Assembly (NCBI GenBank): GCA_013390605.1
Contig: JACAUB010000001.1
Span: forward strand, 4,249,416-4,313,415
DNA: 64,000 nt
Direction: 5' to 3'
DNA from: Bacteroidota bacterium
GTDB taxonomy: Bacteria; Bacteroidota; Bacteroidia; Bacteroidales; Cfx3-03
Shown: one piece after another, positions 16,851-26,393 of the stretch
Layout of the letters: every line of letters begins with the position of its first letter
Position numbering within the stretch: the first letter of the stretch is position 1
Position numbers and translations under genes: made by a program
Notes under the pieces: model-generated
The model's database searches: none
Told to the model about the DNA's origin: nothing
The model's input: the letters and a program-made list of their open reading frames with translations, nothing else

Positions 16851-19724
16851 ATGATAAAAATTTTAACGATAGACGACATTTACGATAATCTGGTTGTATC
16901 GAATGCCCTGTTAGAAGAGGCCTTCCCAGACGTACAGCTATTAATTGCCCAATCAGGCAAAAAGGGTATAGAATTATGTATTGCTGAAAAACCAGATGTA
17001 GTTTTACTCGATATTGTAATGCCAATAATGGATGGTTACGAAGTCTGCAGAAGACTTAAAGCCGATGAAATATTAAAACATATACCAGTTATAATGGTTA
17101 CGGCTTCAAGAACTGATAAGGCGAGCCGGATAAAAGCATTAGAAGTGGGCGCAGATGCCTTTTTGACGAAACCGCTTGACGAATCAGAATTAAAGGCTCA
17201 GATAAGAGCGATGTTAAGAATTAGGGAATCCGAGGAGCGCCAACTAAACGAGAAAGCACAATTAGAGAAGCTTGTACACGAACGTACTAAAGCTTTAGAA
17301 AAAGAACTTGCAGAACACAAGCGTACTGAAGCTGCATTACGCGAAAGTGAGAAACTATTACGTATATCCTTTGATCAGGCGCCAAGCGGTGCTGCTATAG
17401 CCTCGTTAGATTGCAGGTTCATACGTGTGAATGAGGTTTTATGTAAAATTACAGGTTATTCACCTGAAGAACTTACCCAATTACGGTATACAGATATAAC
17501 TCACCCTGACGACATGGAAATCAATTTAGATTTAGCGAATCAACTTGCTAATGGGTTAATTGATCAATACAGTCTGGAAAAACGTTATATTCGCAAAGAT
17601 GGACAGATAATCTGGGTATTTTTATCTTCGCGTGTGGTGAAAGATGACGACGGAAATTCACTTTACGTTCTAGGAACAATACAAGATATTACTGATAGAA
17701 AAAACGCAGAACTAGCACTTAAGAAGAGTGAACAAACACTTGAAACATTGATCTCTAATCTTCCCGGTTTCGTTTATCGATGTCGAAATGATCATGATTG
17801 GACCATGGAGTTTCTAAGTGATGGGTGCATAGCTGTAACAGGATATACATCTGAAGAACTTCTCTCCAATAAAATAAAATCATTTAATGACATTATACAT
17901 CCGGACTATCGCGAAAGTTTATGGGAAAGTTGGCAAAAGACTTTAAACTCAAAATTGCCTTTTGAAGAATCCTATCAGATTATTCATAAAGATGGAACAC
18001 CACGATGGGTTTGGGAAAAAGGACAAGGTATATTTTCCGAAGATCGTGAATTACTCTATCTCGAAGGTTTTATCCAGGATATAACAACCACGAAACAAGC
18101 TGAAGAGGCATTAAAAGAGAGTGAGGATAAATTTAGAACACTTGCAGAATCAGCTCCATTTGCGATCATGATCTATCAAAATGACTATTGGGTTTATGCG
18201 AATCAGGCCGCAGAAAAAATTTGTGGGTATACTTCCCAAGAACTCTACAATATGCTGTTCTGGGAATTTATAGATGAGAGCTTTAAAGCTACCATTGAAC
18301 AAAAAGGAAAAGCCAGAGAGATCTCTAAAGAAGCTGATAATTCATACGAATTCAAAATTAAAACAAAAGAAGGAACACAAAAATGGGTTTTTCTTACAGG
18401 CAGTTCTATCATTTACAAAGGTAGACCGGCAGGCATTATTTCGGTAGTAGATATCACAGAACGTAAACGCGCCGAAGAGATACAGAAAGTGATGTTTGCT
18501 ATTTCTAATGCTGTTATTTTAACAAAAGATATCAAAGGATTGATTTTTTATATCAGAGAACAGCTAAGCATGTTGATCGATACTACTAATTTTGCGGTTG
18601 TCTTTTACAATGAAGATTCGGGCATGCTATCTGCACCTTATTTTGAGGATGAAAAAGATAGAATTGATAGCTGGCCACTTGAAAAATCAATTACAGGTTA
18701 TGTAATAAAACAAAATAGGCCTATGTTGCTTTCAAAGCAACAAATAAATGATTTAGAAAGCAGGGGCGAAATTATAGCTATTGGAACAATCTGTGAAGTG
18801 TGGTTAGGCGTTCCACTACATATAGAAGGAAAGGTAATTGGCGCGTTTGTAGTTCAAAGCTACGATAATCCATTGGCATATAATGAAAATGATCTGGAAA
18901 TGCTCGACTTTATCTCACATCAGATAAGTATTTCGATTCAACGCAAACAGGATATCCAGAATCTTAGAATTGCACTATCCAAAGCTGAAGAAAGTGATCG
19001 GTTGAAGACTGCCTTTTTATCGAATATGTCGCACGAAATAAGAACACCGATGAATGGTATTATTGGGTTCTCCGAACTCTTGGATGATGATTACTTAAGC
19101 GGTGAAGAACGTAAACAATATACCCAAATCATCAATACGAATGGGAAACACCTGCTTTCTATCATAAACGACATTGTTGATATTGCCAAAATAGATAGTA
19201 ATCAGCTTGCAATAAACAAAGACTGGTTTTACCTAAACCATTTGCTCGACGAGTTATTGATTTCTTATGATAATGAAAAAATAATCAGGGATAAAAAAAA
19301 CATCTCCTTTATATTGGAGAAAGAATTTGAAGATTCTCAAAGTTTGATATTAACAGATGACGTTCGCCTAAGACAGATATTACTTAATTTACTTGGAAAT
19401 GCTTTAAAGTTTACGAAAGAGGGATTCATAAAGTTTGGCTATTCGTTACAAAATGATAAACTTTGTTTTTTCGTTCAGGATACCGGAAAGGGAGTAGCAA
19501 AAGAGAAACAAACGATTATTTTTGAGCGATTTAGACAAGAAGAAGAGACTTATACTCGGCAGTTTGGAGGAACCGGATTGGGACTTACTATCTCAAAAGG
19601 GTTAGTGGAATTGCTCGGTGGCAAGATGTGGTTGGTTTCAGATGAGGGAAAAGGAGCTTCATTTTTCTTTACAATTCCTTATAATATTCCAGATGCTGAC
19701 TCCTTAAACTTTGACAATTATTAA
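16851..19724 (+). CDS. Hybrid histidine kinase: REC-PAS-PAS-PAS-GAF-HisKA-HATPase
   Basis: This 957-residue cytoplasmic protein begins with a receiver domain (1-125) that keeps D8, D9, the phospho-acceptor D54 (VVLLDIVMP) and K107. A coiled-coil linker covers about 125-165. Three PAS/PAC units lie at about 165-290, 295-420 and 425-545, and a GAF domain at about 550-695. HisKA has His728 in SHEIRTPMNG, then HATPase with the N-box LLNLLGNALKF, DTGKGV and GGTGLGL. An N-terminal receiver means another kinase probably controls it. The malic enzyme gene starts 34 bases downstream on the same strand, so co-transcription is possible, but no output regulator is adjacent. The signal is unknown. Confidence 0.9.
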   Translation: MIKILTIDDIYDNLVVSNALLEEAFPDVQLLIAQSGKKGIELCIAEKPDVVLLDIVMPIMDGYEVCRRLKADEILKHIPVIMVTASRTDKASRIKALEVGADAFLTKPLDESELKAQIRAMLRIRESEERQLNEKAQLEKLVHERTKALEKELAEHKRTEAALRESEKLLRISFDQAPSGAAIASLDCRFIRVNEVLCKITGYSPEELTQLRYTDITHPDDMEINLDLANQLANGLIDQYSLEKRYIRKDGQIIWVFLSSRVVKDDDGNSLYVLGTIQDITDRKNAELALKKSEQTLETLISNLPGFVYRCRNDHDWTMEFLSDGCIAVTGYTSEELLSNKIKSFNDIIHPDYRESLWESWQKTLNSKLPFEESYQIIHKDGTPRWVWEKGQGIFSEDRELLYLEGFIQDITTTKQAEEALKESEDKFRTLAESAPFAIMIYQNDYWVYANQAAEKICGYTSQELYNMLFWEFIDESFKATIEQKGKAREISKEADNSYEFKIKTKEGTQKWVFLTGSSIIYKGRPAGIISVVDITERKRAEEIQKVMFAISNAVILTKDIKGLIFYIREQLSMLIDTTNFAVVFYNEDSGMLSAPYFEDEKDRIDSWPLEKSITGYVIKQNRPMLLSKQQINDLESRGEIIAIGTICEVWLGVPLHIEGKVIGAFVVQSYDNPLAYNENDLEMLDFISHQISISIQRKQDIQNLRIALSKAEESDRLKTAFLSNMSHEIRTPMNGIIGFSELLDDDYLSGEERKQYTQIINTNGKHLLSIINDIVDIAKIDSNQLAINKDWFYLNHLLDELLISYDNEKIIRDKKNISFILEKEFEDSQSLILTDDVRLRQILLNLLGNALKFTKEGFIKFGYSLQNDKLCFFVQDTGKGVAKEKQTIIFERFRQEEETYTRQFGGTGLGLTISKGLVELLGGKMWLVSDEGKGASFFFTIPYNIPDADSLNFDNY

Positions 19725-19758
19725 ACTCCATTATATTTATCCTTTAATTTTTTGAATA

Positions 19759-22038
19759 ATGAAAAAAGATTTATTACGTAAAAATGCGCTTGAGTACCAT
19801 TCAATGGGACGTCCGGGCAAAATTGAGGTTATCCCAACAAAACCTCATAGCTCACAGCGTGATTTATCACTTGCATACTCCCCTGGCGTTGCCGAACCTT
19901 GTCTCGAAATAAAAGCCAATCCTGATGATGTTTATAAGTATACTGCCAAAGGAAACCTGGTAGCTGTTATTTCTAATGGAACAGCTGTTTTAGGTTTGGG
20001 CGATATAGGACCTGAAGCCGGGAAACCAGTAATGGAAGGTAAGGGACTGCTCTTTAAAATTTTTTCAGATATTGATGTGTTTGATATTGAAGTAAACGAA
20101 AAAGATGTAGACCGGTTTGTAGCTACTGTTAAAGCTATTGCACCTACTTTTGGTGGTATTAATCTTGAAGACATTAAAGCTCCAGAGTGTTTTGCCATAG
20201 AAGAAAGATTAAAAAACGAGTTAGATATTCCCGTAATGCATGATGATCAGCATGGAACGGCCATTATCACTTCAGCTGGTTTCTTAAATGCCCTTGAGAT
20301 CTCAAATAAAAAGATTGCGGAAGTTAAGATTGTTGTAAATGGTGCCGGAGCCTCAGCTATATCGTGTACAAAACTGTATGTTGCATTAGGAGCCAAAGTA
20401 GAAAACATTGTAATGGTTGACAGTAAAGGGGTTATTCATGTAGATCGTACCGACCTGAATGACATGAAGAAACTATTTGCAACCAGTCGCCCTGTTCATA
20501 CATTAGAAGAGGCAATAAAAGGTGCTGATATGTTTTTAGGACTTTCTGTTGGAGGTGCACTAACACCTGAGATGCTTCTATCAATGGCGCCGCATGCTAT
20601 CGTTTTTGCATTAGCGAACCCAACCCCTGAGATTTCGTATGAACTTGCCACAGCTACCCGAAACGATATTATTATGGCTACCGGACGATCTGACTTCCCT
20701 AATCAGGTCAACAATGTATTGGGATTCCCCTATATCTTCAGGGGGGCACTCGATGTTCGAGCCAAAGCAATTAATGAAGAGATGAAGTTAGCTGCAGTAT
20801 ATGCATTATCAGAGCTAGCAAAAGCTCCGGTACCGGAAGAAGTCAATATTGCCTATCAAACCACAAATATTAAATTTGGGAAAGACTATATCATTCCTAA
20901 ACCATCAGATCCTAGATTAATTACACACGTGGCACCCGCCGTAGCAAAGGCGGCAATGGAATCAGGCGTTGCCCGTATGCCCATTACTGATTGGTTTGCA
21001 TATGAACAGGAATTGGTAAAACGATTAGGATTAGTCAATCCATTTATTCGTCAAATTAAAGAGAGAGCTCGCAAATGTCCGAAACGGGTACTTTTCTGCG
21101 AAGCCGAAAATTATAAAATATTAAAAGCTGCTGAAATTCTTTTAGACGAACATACTGCTATTCCTATTCTATTGGGAAATGAGGAAAAGATTCTATCATT
21201 GATCAAAGAATATGATCTGGCACTCGAAGGTGTTCAGATTATTGATCATAGAAGTGAGAATATGGCCGAAACAAGGCATGCTTTTGCTGAATTTTATTAT
21301 CAGAAACGACAACGAAAAGGGATCACCCTCAAAACAGCTCGTGAAAAAATAAGACAGAACAACTTTTTTGGAGCCATGCTTGTAGAAAAAGGATATGCTG
21401 ATGCAATGATTTCGGGTTTGACTTCAAGTTATCCTGAAACTATACGTCCTGCATTACACATCATAGGCATTCATCCTGGCGTAAAAAAGGTCTCCGGAAT
21501 GTATATTCTGAATACGAAAAAGGGAACGCTTTTTATGGCAGATGCTACTGTAAATATTGATCCATCGGTTGATGATCTGGTAGAAATCACATTACAGGCT
21601 GCACGAATGGTACAAGAGTTTAACATAAAACCTCGTATTGCCATGCTATCGTTTTCTAATTTTGGTTCATCTATTAGTACAGGTCCTTCAAAGGTCCAGA
21701 AGGCAGTAGAAATACTGCATCGAGATCATCCTGAACTAATCGTTGATGGAGAACTTCAGGCAAATTTTGCATTGAATAAGATAATGTTGGAAGAAAATTT
21801 TCCTTTTTCTACACTGGTTGGAGAGCAGGTAAATACGTTGATATTTCCAGAACTGACTTCAGCAAACATTGCATACAAGCTTTTACAGGAGTTGGGGGCT
21901 GCGGAGGCAATAGGCCCCGTATTGATGGGCTTAAACAAAGCGGTTCATGTTTTACAGATGGGATGTACGGTATCAGAAATAGTAAATATGTCAACTATTG
22001 CGGTTCTCGATTCACAATGTATTGAAGAAGAAAAATAA
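19759..22038 (+). CDS. maeB: NADP-dependent malic enzyme with phosphotransacetylase-like C-terminus (MaeB)
   Basis: This enzyme oxidatively decarboxylates malate to pyruvate with NAD(P)+. The protein is 759 residues, the normal length for the MaeB form. The catalytic part (about 1-430) has SLAYSPGVAEPC, HDDQHGTAIITSAG and the nucleotide-binding VVNGAGASAISCTKL. The C-terminal 320 residues are phosphate-acetyltransferase-like and in this family are regulatory, sensing acetyl-CoA, rather than catalytic. It sits with malate dehydrogenase and, further on, fumarase, which fits a C4-dicarboxylate node feeding succinate or propionate formation. Confidence 0.95.
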   Translation: MKKDLLRKNALEYHSMGRPGKIEVIPTKPHSSQRDLSLAYSPGVAEPCLEIKANPDDVYKYTAKGNLVAVISNGTAVLGLGDIGPEAGKPVMEGKGLLFKIFSDIDVFDIEVNEKDVDRFVATVKAIAPTFGGINLEDIKAPECFAIEERLKNELDIPVMHDDQHGTAIITSAGFLNALEISNKKIAEVKIVVNGAGASAISCTKLYVALGAKVENIVMVDSKGVIHVDRTDLNDMKKLFATSRPVHTLEEAIKGADMFLGLSVGGALTPEMLLSMAPHAIVFALANPTPEISYELATATRNDIIMATGRSDFPNQVNNVLGFPYIFRGALDVRAKAINEEMKLAAVYALSELAKAPVPEEVNIAYQTTNIKFGKDYIIPKPSDPRLITHVAPAVAKAAMESGVARMPITDWFAYEQELVKRLGLVNPFIRQIKERARKCPKRVLFCEAENYKILKAAEILLDEHTAIPILLGNEEKILSLIKEYDLALEGVQIIDHRSENMAETRHAFAEFYYQKRQRKGITLKTAREKIRQNNFFGAMLVEKGYADAMISGLTSSYPETIRPALHIIGIHPGVKKVSGMYILNTKKGTLFMADATVNIDPSVDDLVEITLQAARMVQEFNIKPRIAMLSFSNFGSSISTGPSKVQKAVEILHRDHPELIVDGELQANFALNKIMLEENFPFSTLVGEQVNTLIFPELTSANIAYKLLQELGAAEAIGPVLMGLNKAVHVLQMGCTVSEIVNMSTIAVLDSQCIEEEK

Positions 22039-22051
22039 TGTATTAATTTGC

Positions 22052-22154
22052 TAATTTGAAGATTGGTTTTCAGAACAAAGGTGGAACCTATTTTGTTAAT
22101 AACAAGATACAATTTACTACACTTTAGAATTGTGACACACTGATCTTCAAATTA
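22052..22154. repeat. 12-bp inverted repeat in the maeB-mdh gap
   Basis: TAATTTGAAGAT (22052-22063) and ATCTTCAAATTA (22143-22154) are exact inverse complements 79 bases apart. They could fold the leader before mdh into a long-armed hairpin. There is no T-tract. Confidence 0.4.
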
Positions 22155-22189
22155 ACATTTTGTAAAACCTTCAAATTTTAAAACCTTTT

Positions 22190-23137
22190 ATGAAAAAAAT
22201 TACCGTTATAGGGGCAGGAAATGTTGGGGCAACCGTTGCCAATGTAATTGCACAGAGAGATTTAGCACGTGAAATTATTCTTGTCGATATTAAAGAAGGA
22301 GTTGCGGAAGGCAAGGCATTGGATATTTGGCAAACTTCGTCTATTAACCATTTTAATACCCGTGTAATTGGTGTTACTAACGATTATCTTCGAACAAAAG
22401 GCTCAGGGGTGGTTGTAATTACTTCAGGTATTCCAAGAAAACCTGGAATGAGTCGCGACGATTTGATCAGAACGAATGCCTCTATTGTAAAAGATGTTGT
22501 TGAAAAGGTTATAAAATACTCTCCTGAAGCAATAATTATCATTGTTTCAAATCCATTGGATGTAATGACCTATACCGCCTATCTTGCCGCCCGAAAGGAT
22601 TCGCGTAAAGTATTTGGTATGGCAGGAATTCTTGATACTGGTCGCTATCGTGCCTTTGTTGCCGATGCACTTAATGTCTCTCCAAAAGATGTAAGCGCAT
22701 TATTATTAGGCAGTCATGGTGACACAATGGTTCCACTTCCTCGATATACATCAGTTGCAGGTATTCCATTGCCCGAACTACTGAATCCGGAAGAAATTGA
22801 ACGAATTGTTCTACGAACCCGTAATGGAGGTGGCGAGTTAGTTAATCTTATGGGTACTTCGGCTTGGTATGCCCCTGGTGCTGCTGCGGCTCAAATGGTA
22901 GAAGCCATTGTTGATGACCAGAATCGTATTTTCCCTGTTTGCACTTTATTAAACGGTGAATATGGTTTGAAAGATATATATCTGGGTGTTCCTGTAAAAT
23001 TAGGCGCAAATGGTATTGAAGAAATTATTGAATTAAACCTAAACAAAGACGAAATGCGTATGCTTCATGAATCAGCCGATTCGGTTAGAGAAGTTATGAA
23101 GACTTTAGATGATATGCATTTGTTTGATGACAAATGA
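22190..23137 (+). CDS. mdh: Malate dehydrogenase
   Basis: This 315-residue NAD-dependent enzyme interconverts malate and oxaloacetate. It shows the Rossmann motif VIGAGNVGATVA at residue 4 and the substrate loop IPRKPGMSRDDL, where the Arg marks malate rather than lactate specificity. The dinucleotide acid VDIKEG and the catalytic His in GSHGDTMVP are also present. It belongs to the LDH-like MDH group usual in Bacteroidota. Its stop overlaps the sirtuin start by 4 bases (ATGA), so the two are translationally coupled. Confidence 0.96.
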   Translation: MKKITVIGAGNVGATVANVIAQRDLAREIILVDIKEGVAEGKALDIWQTSSINHFNTRVIGVTNDYLRTKGSGVVVITSGIPRKPGMSRDDLIRTNASIVKDVVEKVIKYSPEAIIIIVSNPLDVMTYTAYLAARKDSRKVFGMAGILDTGRYRAFVADALNVSPKDVSALLLGSHGDTMVPLPRYTSVAGIPLPELLNPEEIERIVLRTRNGGGELVNLMGTSAWYAPGAAAAQMVEAIVDDQNRIFPVCTLLNGEYGLKDIYLGVPVKLGANGIEEIIELNLNKDEMRMLHESADSVREVMKTLDDMHLFDDK

Positions 23138-23817
23138 AAAAAATTGTAATTCTCACCGGCGCTGGAATTAGTGCCGAAAGTGGAATAAAAACTTTTCGCG
23201 ATAGCGGGGGGCTTTGGGAAGAGCATCGTATTGAAGATGTTGCCACCTTTGAAGGATGGCAACGAAATCCTCAACTGGTACTTACCTTTTATAATGAAAG
23301 GCGAAAGCAACTACTTAACGCAGAACCCAATGCAGCCCATAAAGCACTGGTAGAGCTTGAATCTAAATATGATGTTCAAATTATTACACAAAACGTGGAT
23401 GATCTTCATGAACGTGCTGGATCAAAAAATGTGCTTCATCTTCATGGAGAGCTAAATAAGGTTCGTTCTACGATAGATGAAAATCTAGTATATAAGTTGG
23501 ATGGATGGGAATTGAAATTAGGTGACTACTGTGAGAAGGGATCTCAACTTCGCCCCCATATTGTTTGGTTTGGAGAGGCTGTTCCGATGATAGAACCGGC
23601 CTTACTACTTTCGCAAGATGCAGATATTTTCATTGTAATCGGAACGTCACTCAATGTCTATCCGGCAGCAGGCCTTATCGCATATGTTCCAACCAAAAGT
23701 CCGAAATATTTGATCGATCCAAATGCTAAATCACTTCCTAATGTTAAAAATTTGGAAATCATTGAAGAAAAGGCAGGTATAGGTACTCCCATATTAGTAA
23801 AACGTTTACTATTATAG
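23134..23817 (+). CDS. cobB: Sir2 family NAD-dependent protein deacylase (CobB-type), zinc-cysteine-free
   Basis: This 227-residue sirtuin removes acyl groups from lysines using NAD+. It has GAGISAESGI (residue 9), TFRDSGGLW, the QNVDDLHERAG motif (about 86) and catalytic His104 in LHLHGEL. Y53 and R56 form the YxxR pair linked to succinyl or malonyl-lysine preference in SIRT5-like enzymes. The zinc-ribbon cysteines are missing: only C133 lies in that region. This matches other Bacteroidota sirtuins as I remember them. Coupling to mdh suggests a link to acyl-CoA-driven lysine modification in C4 metabolism, by inference. Confidence 0.92.
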   Translation: MKKIVILTGAGISAESGIKTFRDSGGLWEEHRIEDVATFEGWQRNPQLVLTFYNERRKQLLNAEPNAAHKALVELESKYDVQIITQNVDDLHERAGSKNVLHLHGELNKVRSTIDENLVYKLDGWELKLGDYCEKGSQLRPHIVWFGEAVPMIEPALLLSQDADIFIVIGTSLNVYPAAGLIAYVPTKSPKYLIDPNAKSLPNVKNLEIIEEKAGIGTPILVKRLLL

Positions 23818-23828
23818 AAGTTTTTTTG

Positions 23829-23836
23829 TAACTTTG
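23829..23836 (+). promoter_or_regulatory. -7 element before the FKBP lipoprotein gene
   Basis: TAACTTTG, followed by C, matches TAnnTTTG and is 32 bases before the start at 23868. It would start the FKBP-recX-prfB-arsC-like operon. No clean -33 box. Confidence 0.5.
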
Positions 23837-23867
23837 CTTCCTATCCAAATTTAATTTCTTTTTAAAT

Positions 23868-24332
23868 ATGAAAAAACTGCTCTTTCTCCTTGTGGTTGCA
23901 CTTATTTCATTTGCAGGGTGCAAAAAAGACAACGCTCAAGATGGAATTGATCATCAATTGATTGTTGATTATCTCCAGAAAAATAATCTATTAGCTTCTG
24001 CACAACATACCGGTTCGGGGCTCTACTATATCGTAACAACTCCTGGAGATGCTACACGTGCACTTACTACTTCAACTGTTTATGTAAAATATGTAGGAAC
24101 ATTATTAGATGGAACGCAGTTCGACTCATCGTATGAAGCATCCGAACAACCCGCTAGTTTTCTTCTATCTGGAACAATAAAAGGATTTGCTGAAGGATTA
24201 CGTCTTTTTGGTAAAGGGGGAAAGGGTAAGTTGTTTATTCCATCATCATTGGGTTATGGAAGTACAGCAACAGGATCTATTCCAGCCAACTCTGTTCTTG
24301 TATTCGATTTTGAGCTTGTAACCTTTGTTTAA
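23868..24332 (+). CDS. FKBP-type peptidyl-prolyl cis-trans isomerase lipoprotein
   Basis: This 154-residue envelope foldase has a lipoprotein signal (LISFAGC, lipid Cys at about 18) and a C-terminal FKBP domain (about 60-152). The conserved segments TVYVKYVGTLLDGTQFDSSY, GFAEGLRLFGKGGKG and LFIPSSLGYGS are all visible. It catalyses proline isomerisation in secreted proteins. Its stop codon overlaps the recX start by one base (TAATG). Confidence 0.93.
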   Translation: MKKLLFLLVVALISFAGCKKDNAQDGIDHQLIVDYLQKNNLLASAQHTGSGLYYIVTTPGDATRALTTSTVYVKYVGTLLDGTQFDSSYEASEQPASFLLSGTIKGFAEGLRLFGKGGKGKLFIPSSLGYGSTATGSIPANSVLVFDFELVTFV

Positions 24333-24835
24333 TGGCAATACGCAGATCAGGAATTAAAAGATCTGCACCTTCTGCAAACGACCCGGCCATTGCTCTTGCA
24401 AAAGCCCGGTCGTTTTGCGCTTATCAGGAACGGTGCAAAAACGAGGTTATTAATAATCTCCATTCATTCGGATTATCGGAAGAACAGACCGCCGTGATTA
24501 TTAATAACCTTGAAGAAGAAGATTTTCTAAATGAAGAGCGATTTGCACTTGCCTATGCTAGAGGGAAATTCAGCCAATTGCAATGGGGAAGAATAAAAAT
24601 TAAATCAGAGCTATTGAGCAAAGGATTGTCTGATTCTTTAATCTGTATGGCGATGGAAACAATACCTGATGATGAGTATCTTAACTGTATAGAATCACTG
24701 GTAGAAGCAAAACGAAATTCGCTCTCCTCTATCGATGATCTTCATGTATTGAAACATAAGATCTATTCTTTTCTTGCTTCGAAAGGGTTTGAAGAACATC
24801 TGATTTATAATGAAATAAATAAAATTAAAGCATAA
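24332..24835 (+). CDS. recX: Regulatory protein RecX
   Basis: This 167-residue all-helical protein modulates RecA filaments. The family's three tandem three-helix repeats are seen from AIALAKARSFCAYQERCKNEV (about 20-40) through NEERFALAYARGKF (about 70-83, the most conserved motif) to the C-terminal repeat. The start overlaps the FKBP stop, and the stop overlaps the prfB start at 24835. recA is not nearby. Confidence 0.88.
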   Translation: MAIRRSGIKRSAPSANDPAIALAKARSFCAYQERCKNEVINNLHSFGLSEEQTAVIINNLEEEDFLNEERFALAYARGKFSQLQWGRIKIKSELLSKGLSDSLICMAMETIPDDEYLNCIESLVEAKRNSLSSIDDLHVLKHKIYSFLASKGFEEHLIYNEINKIKA

Positions 24836-25924
24836 TGGTTACTTTAGATTCTGTTAAAGAATTAGGAAAAAGGATTGATGCCTTAAGGAGGTATCTTTGA
24901 CATCGACAACCGCTTAAAACTTATTTCCGAGAAAGAGGAGATAACGCATGAAGCCGACTTCTGGAACGACTCGAAAAAGGCAGAACAGACCATGAAAGCA
25001 ATTCAGGAAGAGAAACGGTGGACTGAAGACTTTGCAAATGCAGCATCAGCCTGCGATGATCTGAATGTAATCTATGAATTCTATCAGGCGGAAGAGGCCA
25101 CCGAGGTTGAAGTAGAGCAAAATTATAATCATGCTCTTGAGCTAATCGAAGCATTAGAGTTTCGAAATATGCTAAGCAACGAAGAGGATAAATTAGGATG
25201 CATCATCAATATTAATGCCGGTGCTGGTGGAACTGAAAGTCAAGACTGGGCTGCTATGTTAATGCGCATGTACATTCGTTACGGTGAACGAAACAATTAT
25301 AAAATTAAAGAACTCGACCTACAAGATGGCGAAACGGCTGGTATCAAAAGCTGTTCACTTGAGTTTGAGGGAGACTACTCATTTGGATATTTAAAAGGAG
25401 AAAATGGTGTACACCGTTTGGTCCGCATCTCCCCTTTCGACTCTAATGCCCGCCGACATACCTCTTTTGCCTCTGTTTATGTATACCCGGTAGTTGATGA
25501 CAACATCTTAATCGAGATCAGCAATGCTGATATTACCTGGGATACTTTCCGATCAAGTGGTCCGGGTGGACAAAATGTAAACAAAGTTGAAACAGCTGTC
25601 CGTTTGCGCCATGCTCCTACAGGAATTGTTATTGAATGTCAAGAAACCCGTTCGCAATTGCAGAACAGAGAAAAGGCAATCCAAATGCTCAAATCTCAAC
25701 TCTATGAGATTGAATTACGTAAACGCCGTGAGAAACAAGATGTAATTGAGGGAAACAAGAAGAAAATAGAATGGGGTTCGCAAATCAGATCTTATGTTCT
25801 ACATCCTTATAAACTGATAAAAGATACCCGTACTAGCTTTGAAACTTCTAATACACAAGGTGTCCTCGATGGTGACCTCACTGGCTTTATTAAAGCATAT
25901 TTGATGGAATTTGGTGGAGAATAA
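24835..25924 (+). CDS. prfB: Peptide chain release factor 2 with programmed +1 frameshift
   Basis: RF2 ends translation at UGA and UAA. The gene starts at ATG 24835, overlapping the recX stop. After 21 codons an in-frame TGA (24898-24900) sits in CTT-TGA-C, preceded by the SD-like AGGAGGT (24886-24892). This is the classic autoregulatory site, where slow termination at UGA causes a +1 slip. Translation then continues from GAC at 24899 to 25924, giving about 362 residues, the usual RF2 length. The stop-codon recognition motif SPF (in RISPFDSNARRH) and the peptidyl-hydrolysis motif GGQ at about 244 (SGPGGQNVNK) are intact. An unshifted reading would miss the first 50 or so residues. Confidence 0.97.
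24886..24901 (+). promoter_or_regulatory. prfB +1 programmed frameshift site
   Basis: AGGAGGTATCTTTGAC: an internal Shine-Dalgarno-like AGGAGGT lies 2 bases before the slippery CTT, followed by stop UGA and then C, a weak termination context. The ribosome shifts +1 to read GAC. The spacing matches known prfB sites. Confidence 0.95.
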
Positions 25925-25939
25925 ATATATAAAAGAAAA

Positions 25940-26281
25940 ATGTTACAGATTTATCACAACCCAAAGTGTCGCAAGTCGAGAGCCGGATTGGATCATTTAA
26001 AAGCCAAGGGACTAGATTTCGAAATCATTGAATATCTAAAAACAGGTTTAACCAAAGAGATGTTACAACAGGTTTTACAACGTTTAAATGTAAAACCGAT
26101 TGAACTTGTACGGACCCAGGAAGATTATTTTAAACAACAACTGAGAGGCAAAAAATTTTCAGACGAAGAATGGATTCAGATCATTATTGAGAATCCTAAA
26201 CTGTTAAAACGCCCTATTATTATCCATAATTTTAAGGCTGTATGGGCTGATCCGGCTGAAGAAGCAGACAAGATACTTTAA
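25940..26281 (+). CDS. ArsC/Spx-like thioredoxin-fold protein (arsenate reductase family)
   Basis: This 113-residue protein has the ArsC-family N-terminus YHNPKCRKSR, with Cys10 and a CxxS arrangement rather than CxxC. The KRPII segment at about 92-96 matches the conserved RP region of the family. True ArsC reduces arsenate with glutaredoxin; many short Bacteroidota homologues of this type (YffB-like) have no proven arsenate activity. No arsenic genes lie nearby and it trails prfB by 15 bases, so the specific role is uncertain. Confidence 0.85.
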   Translation: MLQIYHNPKCRKSRAGLDHLKAKGLDFEIIEYLKTGLTKEMLQQVLQRLNVKPIELVRTQEDYFKQQLRGKKFSDEEWIQIIIENPKLLKRPIIIHNFKAVWADPAEEADKIL

Positions 26282-26393
26282 CGAGTACCTATAAAAATTA
26301 AAGCCATAAAACGAGCATGTTCGTTAAATACAAAAATCGATGGACATTTAACATGCAAGTTCCATCAGATCTCATTTTTAAAATTATTTACTG

